Assembly: GCF_001305965.1 (NCBI RefSeq)
Contig: NZ_JXQC01000003.1
Coordinates: 434,001 to 498,000 of the forward strand
Direction: 5' to 3'
DNA from: Erythrobacter sp. SG61-1L
GTDB lineage: Bacteria; Pseudomonadota; Alphaproteobacteria; Sphingomonadales; Sphingomonadaceae
Length of the DNA stretch: 64,000 nucleotides
A model generated the notes under the pieces. That model saw only the letters and a list, made by a program, of their open reading frames with translations. It did not search any database and was not told the DNA's origin. A program made the position numbers and the translations under genes. Positions 52,451 through 61,294 of the stretch are shown piece by piece. Each line of letters begins with the position of its first letter. The stretch's first letter is position 1.

Positions 52451-52465
52451 TGTTATAACGTTACA
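52451..52465. promoter_or_regulatory. Zur-box-like sequence upstream of tonB
   Basis: TGTTATAACGTTACA matches a TGTTATANTATAACA-type Zur consensus at about 12 of 15 positions, but with a poor right arm. It is 71 bases upstream of the tonB start. Inference only. Confidence 0.3.
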
Positions 52466-52518
52466 ATGGCTCGCAAGAGTCGGCAAGCGGTGAAATCGGG
52501 CTAAGCGGAAATACGAAA

Positions 52519-52548
52519 GGGGCGGGCACGCTAATGCGCACCCGCCCC
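52519..52548 (-). terminator. Intrinsic terminator of the alpha/beta hydrolase gene
   Basis: GGGGCGGG pairs with CCCGCCCC; on the minus strand the stem is followed by TTTCGTATTT. It lies 23 bases past the hydrolase stop, between it and tonB. Confidence 0.75.
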
Positions 52549-52570
52549 GGATTTCGGCGATTTTCCAGCC

Positions 52571-53227
52571 TTAACGGATCGGACAATCCGGCGAGAGGCG
52601 GAAGTCGAGATATTTGTCCACCGAACCCATCAGATCTTCGATCTCGTGCTCGAAGAAGTGGTTCGCCCGGGGGATTTCCTCGTGATGGATGGTGATGTGC
52701 TTCTGCGTGCGCAGCTTGTCGACCAGCTTTTGCACGGCCTGCGGCTGCACCACCGTGTCAGCCGCGCCCTGAACGATCAGACCGCTGGCCGGGCAGGGGG
52801 CCAGGAACGAGAAGTCATACATATTGGCCGGCGGAGCGACCGAGATGAAGCCGCGAATCTCCGGGCGGCGCATCAGCAGCTGCATGCCGATCAGCGCGCC
52901 GAAGCTGACGCCGCCGATCCAGGTGGTCTGCGCTTCGGGATGGATGGACTGCACCCAGTCGAGCGCGGCGGCCGCGTCGCTGAGTTCGCCCACGCCATTG
53001 TCGAAGCTGCCCTGGCTGCGGCCCACGCCGCGGAAATTGAAGCGCAGGGTGGCAAAACCGCGATCCACGAAGGTCTTGTAAAGACGCTGCGTGATGCGGT
53101 CATTCATCGTCCCGCCTGCCTGGGCATGCGGGTGCAGGATCATGGCCACCGGCGCGCGCGGGCGCGGGGCGGGCTGGAAGCGGCCTTCGAGGCGGCCTTC
53201 GGGGCCGGGAAAAATGACAGCAGGCAT
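52571..53227 (-). CDS. Alpha/beta hydrolase
   Basis: A 218-residue alpha/beta hydrolase. The nucleophile elbow IGGVSFGALIGMQ has Ser in GxSxG; other parts are ILHPHAQAGGTMND, FNFRGVGRSQGSFDNG, VQGAADTVVQPQAVQ (acid) and the late His in IPRANHFFEH. Small exported or cytoplasmic hydrolases of this type are commonly adjacent to cysteine desulfurase genes in alphaproteobacteria. It is divergent from the first desulfurase with 117 bp between starts. Upstream in-frame extension overlaps the desulfurase and is not real. Confidence 0.88.
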   Translation of the reverse strand: MPAVIFPGPEGRLEGRFQPAPRPRAPVAMILHPHAQAGGTMNDRITQRLYKTFVDRGFATLRFNFRGVGRSQGSFDNGVGELSDAAAALDWVQSIHPEAQTTWIGGVSFGALIGMQLLMRRPEIRGFISVAPPANMYDFSFLAPCPASGLIVQGAADTVVQPQAVQKLVDKLRTQKHITIHHEEIPRANHFFEHEIEDLMGSVDKYLDFRLSPDCPIR

Positions 53228-53344
53228 GGTCGGCTCTCGAAATAACGGGTGAGTGCGCGGCTGGCGCGCGGTGAGTTGCTGGCTATATAGTGCCGAGTGC
53301 GATTTTCGCAATTGCCCACCGCCGAAAGCCTGCAAAAGCCCTTG

Positions 53345-54382
53345 ATGCCCCGAAGAATCTATCTCGATTTTGCTGCGACCACTCCCCTTCTGCCCGAGGC
53401 TGGGGAGGCCATGCGCGAGGGGTTTGGCATCTGGGCCAATCCCTCCAGCCCCCATGCGGAAGGCCGCAAGGCCCGTGCCGCGCTGGAGGATGCGCGCGCC
53501 CGGATGAAGGCGGCTCTGGGCTGGGACGGGGAAGTGATCTTCACTTCCGGCGCCAGCGAGGCGCTGGCCATCGCGCTGAAACAGGCGCAGGCGCCCCTGC
53601 TGGCGGTGAGCGCGGTGGAGCACGAATCCGTGCTGCGCCACGCAGGCGATGCGGCGCGCCTGCCGGTCGATACGCTGGGGCTGGTGAACCCTGCCGATTG
53701 CGCATTGCCGGGGCTGGTCGCCGTGCAGCAGGCCAATAGCGAGACGGGCGTGCTCCAGCCGCTCAACGCCATTGCCGAGGCTGTGCGCAGCGCGGGCGGG
53801 GTGCTGCTGGCCGATTGCGCGCAAGGGGCAGGCAAGCTCACCTTGCCCGATGCGGACCTGATCGCGCTTTCGGCACACAAATTCGGCGGCCCCATCGGCA
53901 TCGGCGCATTGCTGGTGCGCGACTGGGCGCTGCTGAAGCCCACGGGCGGGCAGGAACGCGGCTATCGCGGCGGGACGGAGAACCTGCCCGGCGCCATGGC
54001 CATGGTCGCGGCGCTGGAGGCGGATCGCGCATGGCTGGACGAAGCGGTGCGCCTGCGCGCCCTGCTGGACGATGCGATTGCGGCGGCGGGCGGGGAGTTG
54101 CTGTGCGTGGAAACCGCGCGCGTTCCCTCGATCGCTGCCTATCGCATGCCCGGCATGTCGGCCAATGCGCAGCTGATCCGCTTCGACGCGGCAGGCTTCG
54201 CGGTTTCGGCGGGCAGCGCCTGTTCTTCCGGCAGCCTCAAGGTCAGTCACGTGCTTTCCGCCATGGGCTATGCCGATCCGGGCGAAGTAATCCGCGTGAG
54301 CATCGGGCGCGAGACGAGCGAGGCGGATATTCTGGCCTTTCTCGAACAATGGCGCGCCGTGGCCGGACGGGCGGCCGGATGA
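53345..54382 (+). CDS. Cysteine desulfurase (first of tandem pair)
   Basis: A 345-residue PLP enzyme of the NifS/IscS class that removes sulfur from cysteine for Fe-S clusters or thiolation. The PLP Lys is residue 179 (ALSAHKFGGPIG) and the catalytic Cys is 293 in VSAGSACSSGSLKVSHV. Start MPRRIYLDFAATTPLLPEAG is standard; a GTG at 53297 would add 16 residues. A second, distinct cysteine desulfurase starts 113 bp after its stop, across a repeat element. Confidence 0.9.
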   Translation: MPRRIYLDFAATTPLLPEAGEAMREGFGIWANPSSPHAEGRKARAALEDARARMKAALGWDGEVIFTSGASEALAIALKQAQAPLLAVSAVEHESVLRHAGDAARLPVDTLGLVNPADCALPGLVAVQQANSETGVLQPLNAIAEAVRSAGGVLLADCAQGAGKLTLPDADLIALSAHKFGGPIGIGALLVRDWALLKPTGGQERGYRGGTENLPGAMAMVAALEADRAWLDEAVRLRALLDDAIAAAGGELLCVETARVPSIAAYRMPGMSANAQLIRFDAAGFAVSAGSACSSGSLKVSHVLSAMGYADPGEVIRVSIGRETSEADILAFLEQWRAVAGRAAG

Positions 54383-54391
54383 TATTTCCTT

Positions 54392-54480
54392 CGTCATTAC
54401 GAGCCCGGAGGGCGAAGCAATCCAGGGCGTTTATATCCGGCACTGGATTGCCGCGTCGGCTTCGCCTCCTCGCAATGACG
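54392..54480. repeat. Intergenic palindromic repeat, family A copy 3
   Basis: Begins CGTCATTACGAG and ends CTCGCAATGACG, with one mismatch in the arms. It lies between the two desulfurase genes. Confidence 0.8.
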
Positions 54481-54495
54481 AGGTAGGGGCCCTGC

Positions 54496-55584
54496 ATGAT
54501 CTATCTCGACTATCAGGCCACAACTCCGCTCGCGCCGGAAGCGCGGGATGCGATGCTGCCGTGGCTGGGCGGGCCGGAGAGCATGGGCTTCGGCAATCCC
54601 CATTCGCCGCACCGCATGGGCAGGCAGGCCGCCGCGGCAGTGGAAGCGGCGCGCGATCATGTGGCGGCACTGCTGCCGCCGGGTGGGCGCGTGATCTTCA
54701 CTTCCGGCGCCACCGAAGCGATCAATCTGGCGATCAAGGGCACTGCCCGCGCGGGCCGGGCGATTGCCGCCAGCGCCATCGAACATGCCGCCGTGCTCGA
54801 TTGTGCTGAGGCCGTACGGGAAACCTGCCCCACACATATCCTGCCGGTCGATGCCGATGGGCTGGTCGGCGCCGATGCGCTCCTCCCCGAAGGACTCGGC
54901 CTGCTCGCGCTCATGCAGGTCAATAATGAGATCGGCACGATCCAGCCGGTCGATGCGCTGGCACAGGCTGCCCATGCGGCGGGCGCGCTGGTGCTGTGCG
55001 ATGCCGTGCAGGGGGCGGGCAAGCTTTCCGCGCCTGCCGGGGCCGATTTGATCGCGATTTCGGCCCACAAGCTTTATGGCCCCAAGGGCATTGGCGCCCT
55101 GTGGGTGCGGGATGGGGTGGAGCTTGTTCCGCAGATGCACGGCGGCGGGCAGGAGCAGGGCTTGCGTTCCGGCACGCTCAGCCCGGCCTTATGCGCGGGT
55201 TTCGGCGCGGCGGCCAAGCTCGCCCGCGCGCGCATGGATGCCGATAGTGCCCATGTCGAAATGCTGTGGCGCCATGCGCGGAGCCTGTTCGCGGACTGGG
55301 TGCTGAACGGCAGTGCGCCGGACCGCTGGAAGGGCAATCTCAACATCCGCCGCCAGGGACTGGACGTTGCCCGCCTGATGTCGGATCTGCGCGACGTGTG
55401 CTTTTCCGCAGGCTCCGCCTGTGCCTCGGGATCGGGCCGCCCCAGCCATGTGCTGCGCGCGCTGGGCCTTTCGGATGCAGAGGCAAAAAGCTCGATCCGG
55501 ATCGGCTTCGGGCGCTATACGACGATGGAAGAACTCGAAGAAGCCGCCGGGAAGATCAATCAGGCGGCGGCATTGCAGGAATAG
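54496..55584 (+). CDS. Cysteine desulfurase (second of tandem pair)
   Basis: A 362-residue cysteine desulfurase. Start MIYLDYQATTPLAPEARDAM; PLP Lys192 in AISAHKLYGPKGIGALWVRD; catalytic Cys309 in FSAGSACASGSGRPSHVLRA. The two neighbours share the fold motifs but differ in detail, for example the gene-1 motif SACSSGS versus SACASGS, so they look like ancient paralogues rather than a recent copy. The [2Fe-2S] ferredoxin gene begins 2 bp after its stop, which strongly suggests Fe-S assembly. No iscU or iscR is adjacent. Confidence 0.92.
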   Translation: MIYLDYQATTPLAPEARDAMLPWLGGPESMGFGNPHSPHRMGRQAAAAVEAARDHVAALLPPGGRVIFTSGATEAINLAIKGTARAGRAIAASAIEHAAVLDCAEAVRETCPTHILPVDADGLVGADALLPEGLGLLALMQVNNEIGTIQPVDALAQAAHAAGALVLCDAVQGAGKLSAPAGADLIAISAHKLYGPKGIGALWVRDGVELVPQMHGGGQEQGLRSGTLSPALCAGFGAAAKLARARMDADSAHVEMLWRHARSLFADWVLNGSAPDRWKGNLNIRRQGLDVARLMSDLRDVCFSAGSACASGSGRPSHVLRALGLSDAEAKSSIRIGFGRYTTMEELEEAAGKINQAAALQE

Positions 55585-55586
55585 AG

Positions 55587-55919
55587 ATGGTCAAGGTCAC
55601 ATTCGTCACTACCGATGGCACCAGGCTCGATGCCGAAGGCGAAGAAGGCATTTCGCTGCTGGAGGCGGGGCAGGCCATCGGCATGCCGCTGGAAGGGACG
55701 TGCGAAGGGCAGATGGCCTGTTCGACCTGTCATGTAATCGTCGATCCCGATTGGTTCGGCCGTCTCAAGCCCGCCAGCGATGACGAGGAAGACATGCTGG
55801 ACCTTGCCGCCGCAGTGGAACGCACCAGCCGCCTGTCCTGCCAGATCGTGCTGACGCCGGAACTGGAAGGGCTGACCGTGCGCATCCCGCGCGAGAGCAA
55901 GGACGCGCAGGGTTATTGA
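55587..55919 (+). CDS. [2Fe-2S] adrenodoxin-type ferredoxin
   Basis: A 110-residue ferredoxin with the cluster ligands Cys39, Cys45, Cys48 and Cys85 (CEGQMACSTCHV, then RLSCQIVL), in the spacing of adrenodoxin/isc ferredoxins rather than plant type. An acidic patch DDEEDMLD is typical of partner binding. It follows the second desulfurase by 2 bp and is almost certainly co-translated. It could supply electrons to cluster assembly. Confidence 0.95.
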   Translation: MVKVTFVTTDGTRLDAEGEEGISLLEAGQAIGMPLEGTCEGQMACSTCHVIVDPDWFGRLKPASDDEEDMLDLAAAVERTSRLSCQIVLTPELEGLTVRIPRESKDAQGY

Positions 55920-55928
55920 GGGGAATTG

Positions 55929-56018
55929 GTCATTGCGAGGAGGCGAAGCCGACGCGGCAATCCATAACGTCGCGCGCCGGGCCTTGGATTGCTTCGCGGC
56001 CTTGCCGCTCGCAATGAC
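55929..56018. repeat. Intergenic palindromic repeat, family A copy 4
   Basis: Begins GTCATTGCGAG and ends CTCGCAATGAC, with CAATCCA / TTGGATTG inside. It lies between the ferredoxin gene and parC. Confidence 0.8.
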
Positions 56019-56094
56019 GACATTTGCCGTCGATAATGTGGATTCCCGCACAAGCTTGCTAGAGCACCCGCCTTTGGGGTGTTAGGGCTATCCC

Positions 56095-58380
56095 ATGGCC
56101 ATCACGACCGAAGACGACGACGCATTCGACGCGATCGTCGATGCACCGTTCGATTCCGCCCTGTCGGAGCGCTATCTCGTCTATGCGCTCTCCACCATCA
56201 CCGCCCGCTCGCTGCCCGATCTGCGCGACGGGTTGAAGCCGGTGCATCGCCGCCTGCTGTGGGCGATGCGGGCGCTGAAGCTCGATCCGGCCAATGCCTT
56301 CAAGAAGTCCAGCCGCGTGGTGGGCGACGTGATCGGCAAATATCACCCGCATGGCGACGTTGCCGTCTATGACGCGATGGTCCGCCTCGCGCAGGATTTC
56401 TCTCTGCGTTACCCGCTGGTGGAAGGGCAGGGGAATTTCGGCAATATCGATGGCGATAATGCCGCCGCCTATCGTTACACCGAAGCCCGCCTGACGAAGA
56501 CGGCGATGCAGTTGATGGACGGGCTGGACGAAGGCACCGTCAACTTCATACCGACTTACAATAATGAGGAAGAAGAGCCTGAAATCTTTCCGGGTCTCTT
56601 CCCCAATCTGCTGGCCAATGGCGCCACCGGCATTGCCGTGGGCATGGCCACCTCTATCCCCAGCCACAACGTAGCCGAGATCATCGACGCGACGCTGGAA
56701 CTGGTCGACAATCCGCATGTCGAACATGCCCGGCTGATGGAAATGTTCCACGGACCGGACTTTGCGACCGGCGGCGTGATCGTGGATAGTCCGGCGGCGA
56801 TTTCCCACGCCTATGAAACCGGGCGCGGCGCCTTCCGCGTGCGCGGGCGCTTCCATGCGGCCGAGGCAAAGGAAGAGGCGGATCGCGATGCGGGGATAGA
56901 GCGGCTGGGCGGCGGGCAGTACCAGCTCGTCATCTCCGAAATTCCCTACATGGTGCAGAAGGGCAAGCTGATCGAGCAGATCGCCCAGCTGATCGCCGAC
57001 CGCAAGCTGCCCATCCTGGAAGACGTGCGGGATGAAAGCGATGAGCAGATCCGCATCGTGCTGGTGCCCAAGAGCCGGAATATCGACCCGGAACTGCTCA
57101 AGGAATCGCTCTACAAGCTGACCGATCTGGAAAGCCGTTTCAGCCTGAACCTCAATGTGCTGGATGCCACCCGCACGCCGATGGTGATGGGGCTGAAGGA
57201 ACTGCTGGGCAACTGGATTGCCAGCCAGATCGACATCCTCCAGCGCCGCGCACAGCACCGGCTGGACAGGATCGCGGCCCGGCTGGAACTGGTCGAAGGC
57301 TATATCATCGCCTTCCTCAACCTTGACCGGATCATCGAGATCATCCGTACCGAGGATGAGCCGAAGGCCGTGATGATGGCCGAATTCAACCTGACCGACC
57401 GGCAGGCAGAAGCGATCCTCAACATGCGGCTGCGCAGCTTGCGCAAGCTGGAGGAAATGGAACTGCGGCAGGAGCGGGACGACCTGCTGGCCGAGCGTGA
57501 CGATCTTGAAAAGCTGCTTGCCTCGCCGGAACGCCAGCGCACGCGCCTGAAGCGCGACCTGCGGAACCTGCGCAAGGATTATGCGGAAGATACTGCGCTC
57601 GGCCGCCGCCGCACCACCATTGCGGAAGCCGCGCCGACGGTGGAATTCACCATGGACGCCATGATCGAGAAGGAACCGGTGACGGTGATCCTTTCGGCCA
57701 AGGGCTGGATACGCGCGGCCAGGGGGCATGTTCCGCTCGATCAGGAATGGAAGTTCAAGGAAGGCGACGGGCCTGCCTTTGCGCTCCATTGCCAGACGAC
57801 CGACAAGCTGCTGATCGCCGCCGATAATGGCCGTTTCTACACTCTGGGGGCGGACAAGCTGCCCGGCGCGCGCGGCTTTGGCGAACCGATCCGTACCATG
57901 GTGGACATAGAGGCGGATGCCGGGATCGTCTCCGCGCTGGCCTACAGGGCCAAGGGCAAGCTGCTGCTGGCCGCCACGAACGGCAAGGGCTTCGCCGCCG
58001 AAATGGACGAGCTGCTGGCCGAAACCCGCAAGGGCCGCCAGGTGGTGAACGTGAAGGGCGATGTGAAGCTCAGCGTCGTGCGTCCGATTGCCGAGGAAGA
58101 CGATCACGTCGCTGTGGTGGGCGACAACCGCAAGCTGATCGTATTCCACCTGCAGGAAGTGCCCGTGATGGGCCGCGGGCAGGGCGTGCAGCTGCAGCGT
58201 TACCGCGATGGCGGCATGTCCGATGCCGTCACTTTCAAGCTGGACGATGGGCTGAGCTGGACCATGGGCGGCGATACGGGCCGCGTCCGCACCGAAAAGG
58301 ACATCCGCATGTGGAAGGTGGCGCGCGGGGCGGCCGGCCGCCTGCCGCCCACCGGCTTCCCCCGCGACAACAAGTTCTGA
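56095..58380 (+). CDS. parC: DNA topoisomerase IV subunit A
   Basis: A 761-residue topoisomerase IV A subunit that decatenates chromosomes with ParE. The winged-helix/CAP region shows [40 protein letters not shown], and active-site Tyr128 in [12 protein letters not shown]. At the quinolone-determining position (Ser80 in E. coli) this protein has Val89, and Asp93 replaces Glu84. The C-terminal domain contains beta-pinwheel-like repeats ([20 protein letters not shown]). The ATG at 56095 follows a repeat element. No parE is nearby. Confidence 0.95.
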   Translation: MAITTEDDDAFDAIVDAPFDSALSERYLVYALSTITARSLPDLRDGLKPVHRRLLWAMRALKLDPANAFKKSSRVVGDVIGKYHPHGDVAVYDAMVRLAQDFSLRYPLVEGQGNFGNIDGDNAAAYRYTEARLTKTAMQLMDGLDEGTVNFIPTYNNEEEEPEIFPGLFPNLLANGATGIAVGMATSIPSHNVAEIIDATLELVDNPHVEHARLMEMFHGPDFATGGVIVDSPAAISHAYETGRGAFRVRGRFHAAEAKEEADRDAGIERLGGGQYQLVISEIPYMVQKGKLIEQIAQLIADRKLPILEDVRDESDEQIRIVLVPKSRNIDPELLKESLYKLTDLESRFSLNLNVLDATRTPMVMGLKELLGNWIASQIDILQRRAQHRLDRIAARLELVEGYIIAFLNLDRIIEIIRTEDEPKAVMMAEFNLTDRQAEAILNMRLRSLRKLEEMELRQERDDLLAERDDLEKLLASPERQRTRLKRDLRNLRKDYAEDTALGRRRTTIAEAAPTVEFTMDAMIEKEPVTVILSAKGWIRAARGHVPLDQEWKFKEGDGPAFALHCQTTDKLLIAADNGRFYTLGADKLPGARGFGEPIRTMVDIEADAGIVSALAYRAKGKLLLAATNGKGFAAEMDELLAETRKGRQVVNVKGDVKLSVVRPIAEEDDHVAVVGDNRKLIVFHLQEVPVMGRGQGVQLQRYRDGGMSDAVTFKLDDGLSWTMGGDTGRVRTEKDIRMWKVARGAAGRLPPTGFPRDNKF

Positions 58381-58391
58381 TTGCAGCCATG

Positions 58392-58424
58392 AAAAAGGCC
58401 GGGCGCGATTGCTCGCACCCGGCC
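58392..58424 (-). terminator. Intrinsic terminator between parC and the repeat-protein gene
   Basis: GGCCGGG and CCCGGCC flank a hairpin; on the minus strand it ends with TTTTTC, giving a strong terminator for the 58450 gene. It may also serve parC on the plus strand weakly. Confidence 0.8.
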
Positions 58425-58449
58425 TCTCCCGTCGCTGTCAGCGGGAATT

Positions 58450-59202
58450 TCAGGCGCCGGTCGCTGCGTCCAGCGCGGCCTTGTCGATCAGCAGGGCGGG
58501 GTTGCCCGCCGCATCGGCAGTGAACAGGTTGCGCGGCAGAGTGATGGGCGCGCCGGCGGCGCGGTCGATCACCACATTGCCTTGGGCGTCCAGCTCGCGG
58601 ATCTTGCCCACTTCGGTGCCGTCCGAAGTCTTCACGGTCTTGCCGGCAGTCAGCGCGGCTTCCAGCGCGGCCTTGGCCTTGGCGGCGGCTTCGAACTGCG
58701 GAGCCAGGGCCTGATCGAGCTGTTCGGCCGTGAAGGGCAGGGCCAGCTGACCGGCTTCGTTGGCGTAGAACTGGTCCTTCGGGAAGGCAGTGTCGAGGCC
58801 CTTATAGGTCACCACAACGGTGCCATCGGCTTCGATCGACTTGACGGTGCCCAGATTGCCGCCAGCGGCACCCTGAATGGAGGCTTCCGGCTTCAGCACG
58901 GCGGCCAGCTTCGCGGCAGCTTCCGCATTGGCATTGGCCACGAATTCGTCCAGCCCGGCCTTGGTCAGGCCGATCAGCGGGCCCTTGGCGCCCTTGCCGA
59001 AGGATTCATTGGGCAGAGTGGCCTTGTGCGTGCCGGTATCCACGATGACATACCCGTCGCCGACTTCCACGATCTTGCCGACTTCGCCTGCATCGGACCC
59101 GTAAACCATTGCGCCGACGGCCAGGCCGACATCGTCCTGCGCAGCCGCCGGGATGCTCGCCATGGCAAGAAGGGAAGCTGCGACCAACTTCGTGAATTTC
59201 AT
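58450..59202 (-). CDS. Periplasmic protein with three PRC-barrel-like repeats
   Basis: A 250-residue exported protein of unknown function. Signal peptide residues 1-20 (MKFTKLVAASLLAMASIPAA then AAQ). Three similar segments: VGKIVEVGDGYVIVDTG, LGTVKSIEADGTVVVTYKG and VGKIRELDAQGNVVIDRAAG, each continuing to a LP(N/K/R)xxF end (LPNESF, FPKDQF, LPRNLF). This matches a PRC-barrel-like beta pattern. A helical Ala-rich stretch (about residues 85-105) separates the first two. The ATG at 59202 is preceded by GGAG. A perfect palindrome lies upstream. Confidence 0.78.
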   Translation of the reverse strand: MKFTKLVAASLLAMASIPAAAQDDVGLAVGAMVYGSDAGEVGKIVEVGDGYVIVDTGTHKATLPNESFGKGAKGPLIGLTKAGLDEFVANANAEAAAKLAAVLKPEASIQGAAGGNLGTVKSIEADGTVVVTYKGLDTAFPKDQFYANEAGQLALPFTAEQLDQALAPQFEAAAKAKAALEAALTAGKTVKTSDGTEVGKIRELDAQGNVVIDRAAGAPITLPRNLFTADAAGNPALLIDKAALDAATGA

Positions 59203-59351
59203 CAACCTACTCCGTCTTAGTTCAATCGAACCGAACGCCCGCATCGCGGGCAGAAACCTGCGCAAGGAACGCAAGAACCGGATTGCGAGCCACCGACACC
59301 GCGCAAGGGCGGAATCCCGATACAGCCTTGGCTGCAAAAGGCACGGGCCGT

Positions 59352-59371
59352 TTGATAACCAAGGTTATCAA
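59352..59371. promoter_or_regulatory. Perfect 20-bp palindrome upstream of the repeat-protein gene
   Basis: TTGATAACC and GGTTATCAA are exact reverse complements around AA. The site is 150 bases upstream of the 59202 start and 113 bases downstream of the cca stop, with no T-run, so a regulator site is likelier than a terminator. Confidence 0.5.
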
Positions 59372-59483
59372 GTGGTGCTCGCGTTATGTAAGGGTGTCTT
59401 ATCCATCAATCCTCCGGATTGGCAACGCCCAAAGGTCGCAAATCCGGGATGAAGTGAAGCTGAAGCAGGCCGAAGGCCGCGGT

Positions 59484-60674
59484 TCAGGCAGGTAATTCGC
59501 TCTCGAGCAAGTCCAGAACCCGTTCGCGGCCGGGAAAGCCCTCGGCAATCCAGCGCGCTTCGACCGTGCGCAGGATTCGCGCCACGTCCGGCCCGGCCTT
59601 TACCCCGCGCCGTACGATCTCTCCGCCTTTCAGCGGAAGCTCTGGAATGGCCCAGCCCATGATCGGGGCGGGATCGCTGCCGGACAGCAGCAGGCGGTCC
59701 ACCGCGCAATCCAGCCCGCAACGATAGGCAAGGGCGTGTGGATCGGCGCCGTCGTCGCACTGGCGCGCGGCGACGCAGGACAGGCGCTCGCGCTGGGCGC
59801 GCGACAGGCGCAACCGCGCCGCAACCCCTTCGGCCACCGTGGGCAAGGGCGGCAGCAGGGCCTCCATCCGGCGGATTGCCAGCGGGGCGATACCGGCGGC
59901 TTTCTCCGCCGCGATCAGGCCGGGCAGGTTTTCGATTGCCTGTTGCGTCACTTCGGGCAGCACGACGCCCAGCACTTCGCGCTGATACATGCGCAGCAGC
60001 GTGTCGGTCGGATCGGGCAGGCCCAACAGGTTCAGCAGTTCCATCGCCACGCGTTCCCGGCTGAGGCCCTTCAGCGTGGCGGCCAGCTCCGCACAGGCTT
60101 CCTCCGCCTCGGGATCGAGGCCCGATCCGAAACGCGCCTGAAAACGGTAGTAGCGCAGGATGCGCAGGTGATCCTCGCGGATGCGCTGGCGGGCATCGCC
60201 GATGAAGCGCACGCGCCGGGCGGCAAGATCATCCAACCCGCCGAAATAGTCGAAGATCTCCAGCGTGCGCGGATCGACATAGAGCGCATTGATCGTGAAA
60301 TCGCGCCGTGCGGCATCGTCGCGCCATTCGCTGGCATATTCCACCGTGGCCCGGCGCCCGTCGGTCGAAACGTCGCGGCGCAGCGTGGTGAGCTCCACCT
60401 TGCCGTCCGGCAGCAGCGCCGTGACCGTGCCGTGATCGATCCCGGTGGGGATAGTGCGAATGCCCGCGCGTTCCAGCCGCGCCATGACGTCGCGCGGCTT
60501 GAGCGGCGTGGCGGCGTCAATGTCATAAGGTTCCACGCCCAGCAGACTGTCGCGCACGGCGCCGCCGACCCAGCGTGCCTGTGCGGCGCCATCCGGCCCA
60601 TTGCCCAGCGCGTCGATCAGGCGGGCAAGGTCCTCGCGCTGTGTCCAGTGAGCGGCGGGGAGCACTTCAGCCAC
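59484..60674 (-). CDS. cca: CCA tRNA nucleotidyltransferase / poly(A) polymerase family
   Basis: A 396-residue class II nucleotidyltransferase that adds or repairs the 3' CCA of tRNA. Head motifs: RWVGGAVRDSLLGVEPYDID (the GG and DxD site), then TGIDHGTVTALLPDGKVELT and RRDFTINALYVDPRTLEIFD. The neck/body includes RIREDHLRILRYYRFQARFG. The stop is at 59484; the ATG is at 60674. It overlaps the upstream Nudix gene by 8 bp, so the two are coupled. Confidence 0.93.
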   Translation of the reverse strand: MAEVLPAAHWTQREDLARLIDALGNGPDGAAQARWVGGAVRDSLLGVEPYDIDAATPLKPRDVMARLERAGIRTIPTGIDHGTVTALLPDGKVELTTLRRDVSTDGRRATVEYASEWRDDAARRDFTINALYVDPRTLEIFDYFGGLDDLAARRVRFIGDARQRIREDHLRILRYYRFQARFGSGLDPEAEEACAELAATLKGLSRERVAMELLNLLGLPDPTDTLLRMYQREVLGVVLPEVTQQAIENLPGLIAAEKAAGIAPLAIRRMEALLPPLPTVAEGVAARLRLSRAQRERLSCVAARQCDDGADPHALAYRCGLDCAVDRLLLSGSDPAPIMGWAIPELPLKGGEIVRRGVKAGPDVARILRTVEARWIAEGFPGRERVLDLLESELPA

Positions 60675-61272
60675 GGATAAGTCCTTCCCAGGCGAGCCGT
60701 TCCGAGAGGTTTTCGATTATCGCGGCAGTGACGCCCCAGATGCGGTGCCCCTCCCACACGATCTCGGTATATTCGCGCAGGCGCCCGCGATATTCGGCCT
60801 GCTTGCGCACCCGGTTCGCCGGATCGAGCACGAAGTGCAAAGGTGCCTCGAACCAGTCGGACACTTCATGCGGATTGGGCACGATCGGCAGGTCCGGCGG
60901 CAAAACGCCCATTACCGGTGTGATGTCATAACCGGTGCCGGTAATGAACCGGTCAGTCGCGCCGATAACTGAAATATCGGAAGGGTTTATCCCAAGTTCC
61001 TCATGCGTCTCGCGAAGTGCGGCGGCAACTGCATCCTCACCCGGATCGAGCTTGCCGCCCGGAAACGCCACTTGCCCGGCATGCTGGCGCATGGCCAGCG
61101 GACGATGGGTAAGGATCACGCCCGGTTCTGCCCGGTCGGTAACGCCGATCATCACCGCGGCCGGGCGCACTTCGCCGGGCGGGGCAAAGGCCGCATCGGT
61201 CCGCAGGCCGGGAAGCTGCACGCCGTGGCCTTCGTCAAAGATGATCTTCAGCCTGTCGAACAGCGGGCCCAT
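60667..61272 (-). CDS. Nudix hydrolase, probable CoA pyrophosphatase
   Basis: A 201-residue Nudix protein. The Nudix box is complete: GGKLDPGEDAVAAALRETHE followed by ELGI, preceded by QVAFPGG, the CoA-pyrophosphatase-type upstream motif. It would hydrolyse CoA or a related dinucleotide, but the substrate is not tested. Starts at 61272; its stop overlaps cca. The pair cca-Nudix is commonly neighbouring in alphaproteobacteria. Confidence 0.9.
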   Translation of the reverse strand: MGPLFDRLKIIFDEGHGVQLPGLRTDAAFAPPGEVRPAAVMIGVTDRAEPGVILTHRPLAMRQHAGQVAFPGGKLDPGEDAVAAALRETHEELGINPSDISVIGATDRFITGTGYDITPVMGVLPPDLPIVPNPHEVSDWFEAPLHFVLDPANRVRKQAEYRGRLREYTEIVWEGHRIWGVTAAIIENLSERLAWEGLIRG

Positions 61273-61294
61273 AAGAATGCCCTGCCAGAACTGC

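Noticed and set aside
23797-56018. CRISPR-like repetition of family A elements
   Set aside because: Copies are far apart, themselves palindromic, and not interspersed with regular spacers; there are no cas genes.
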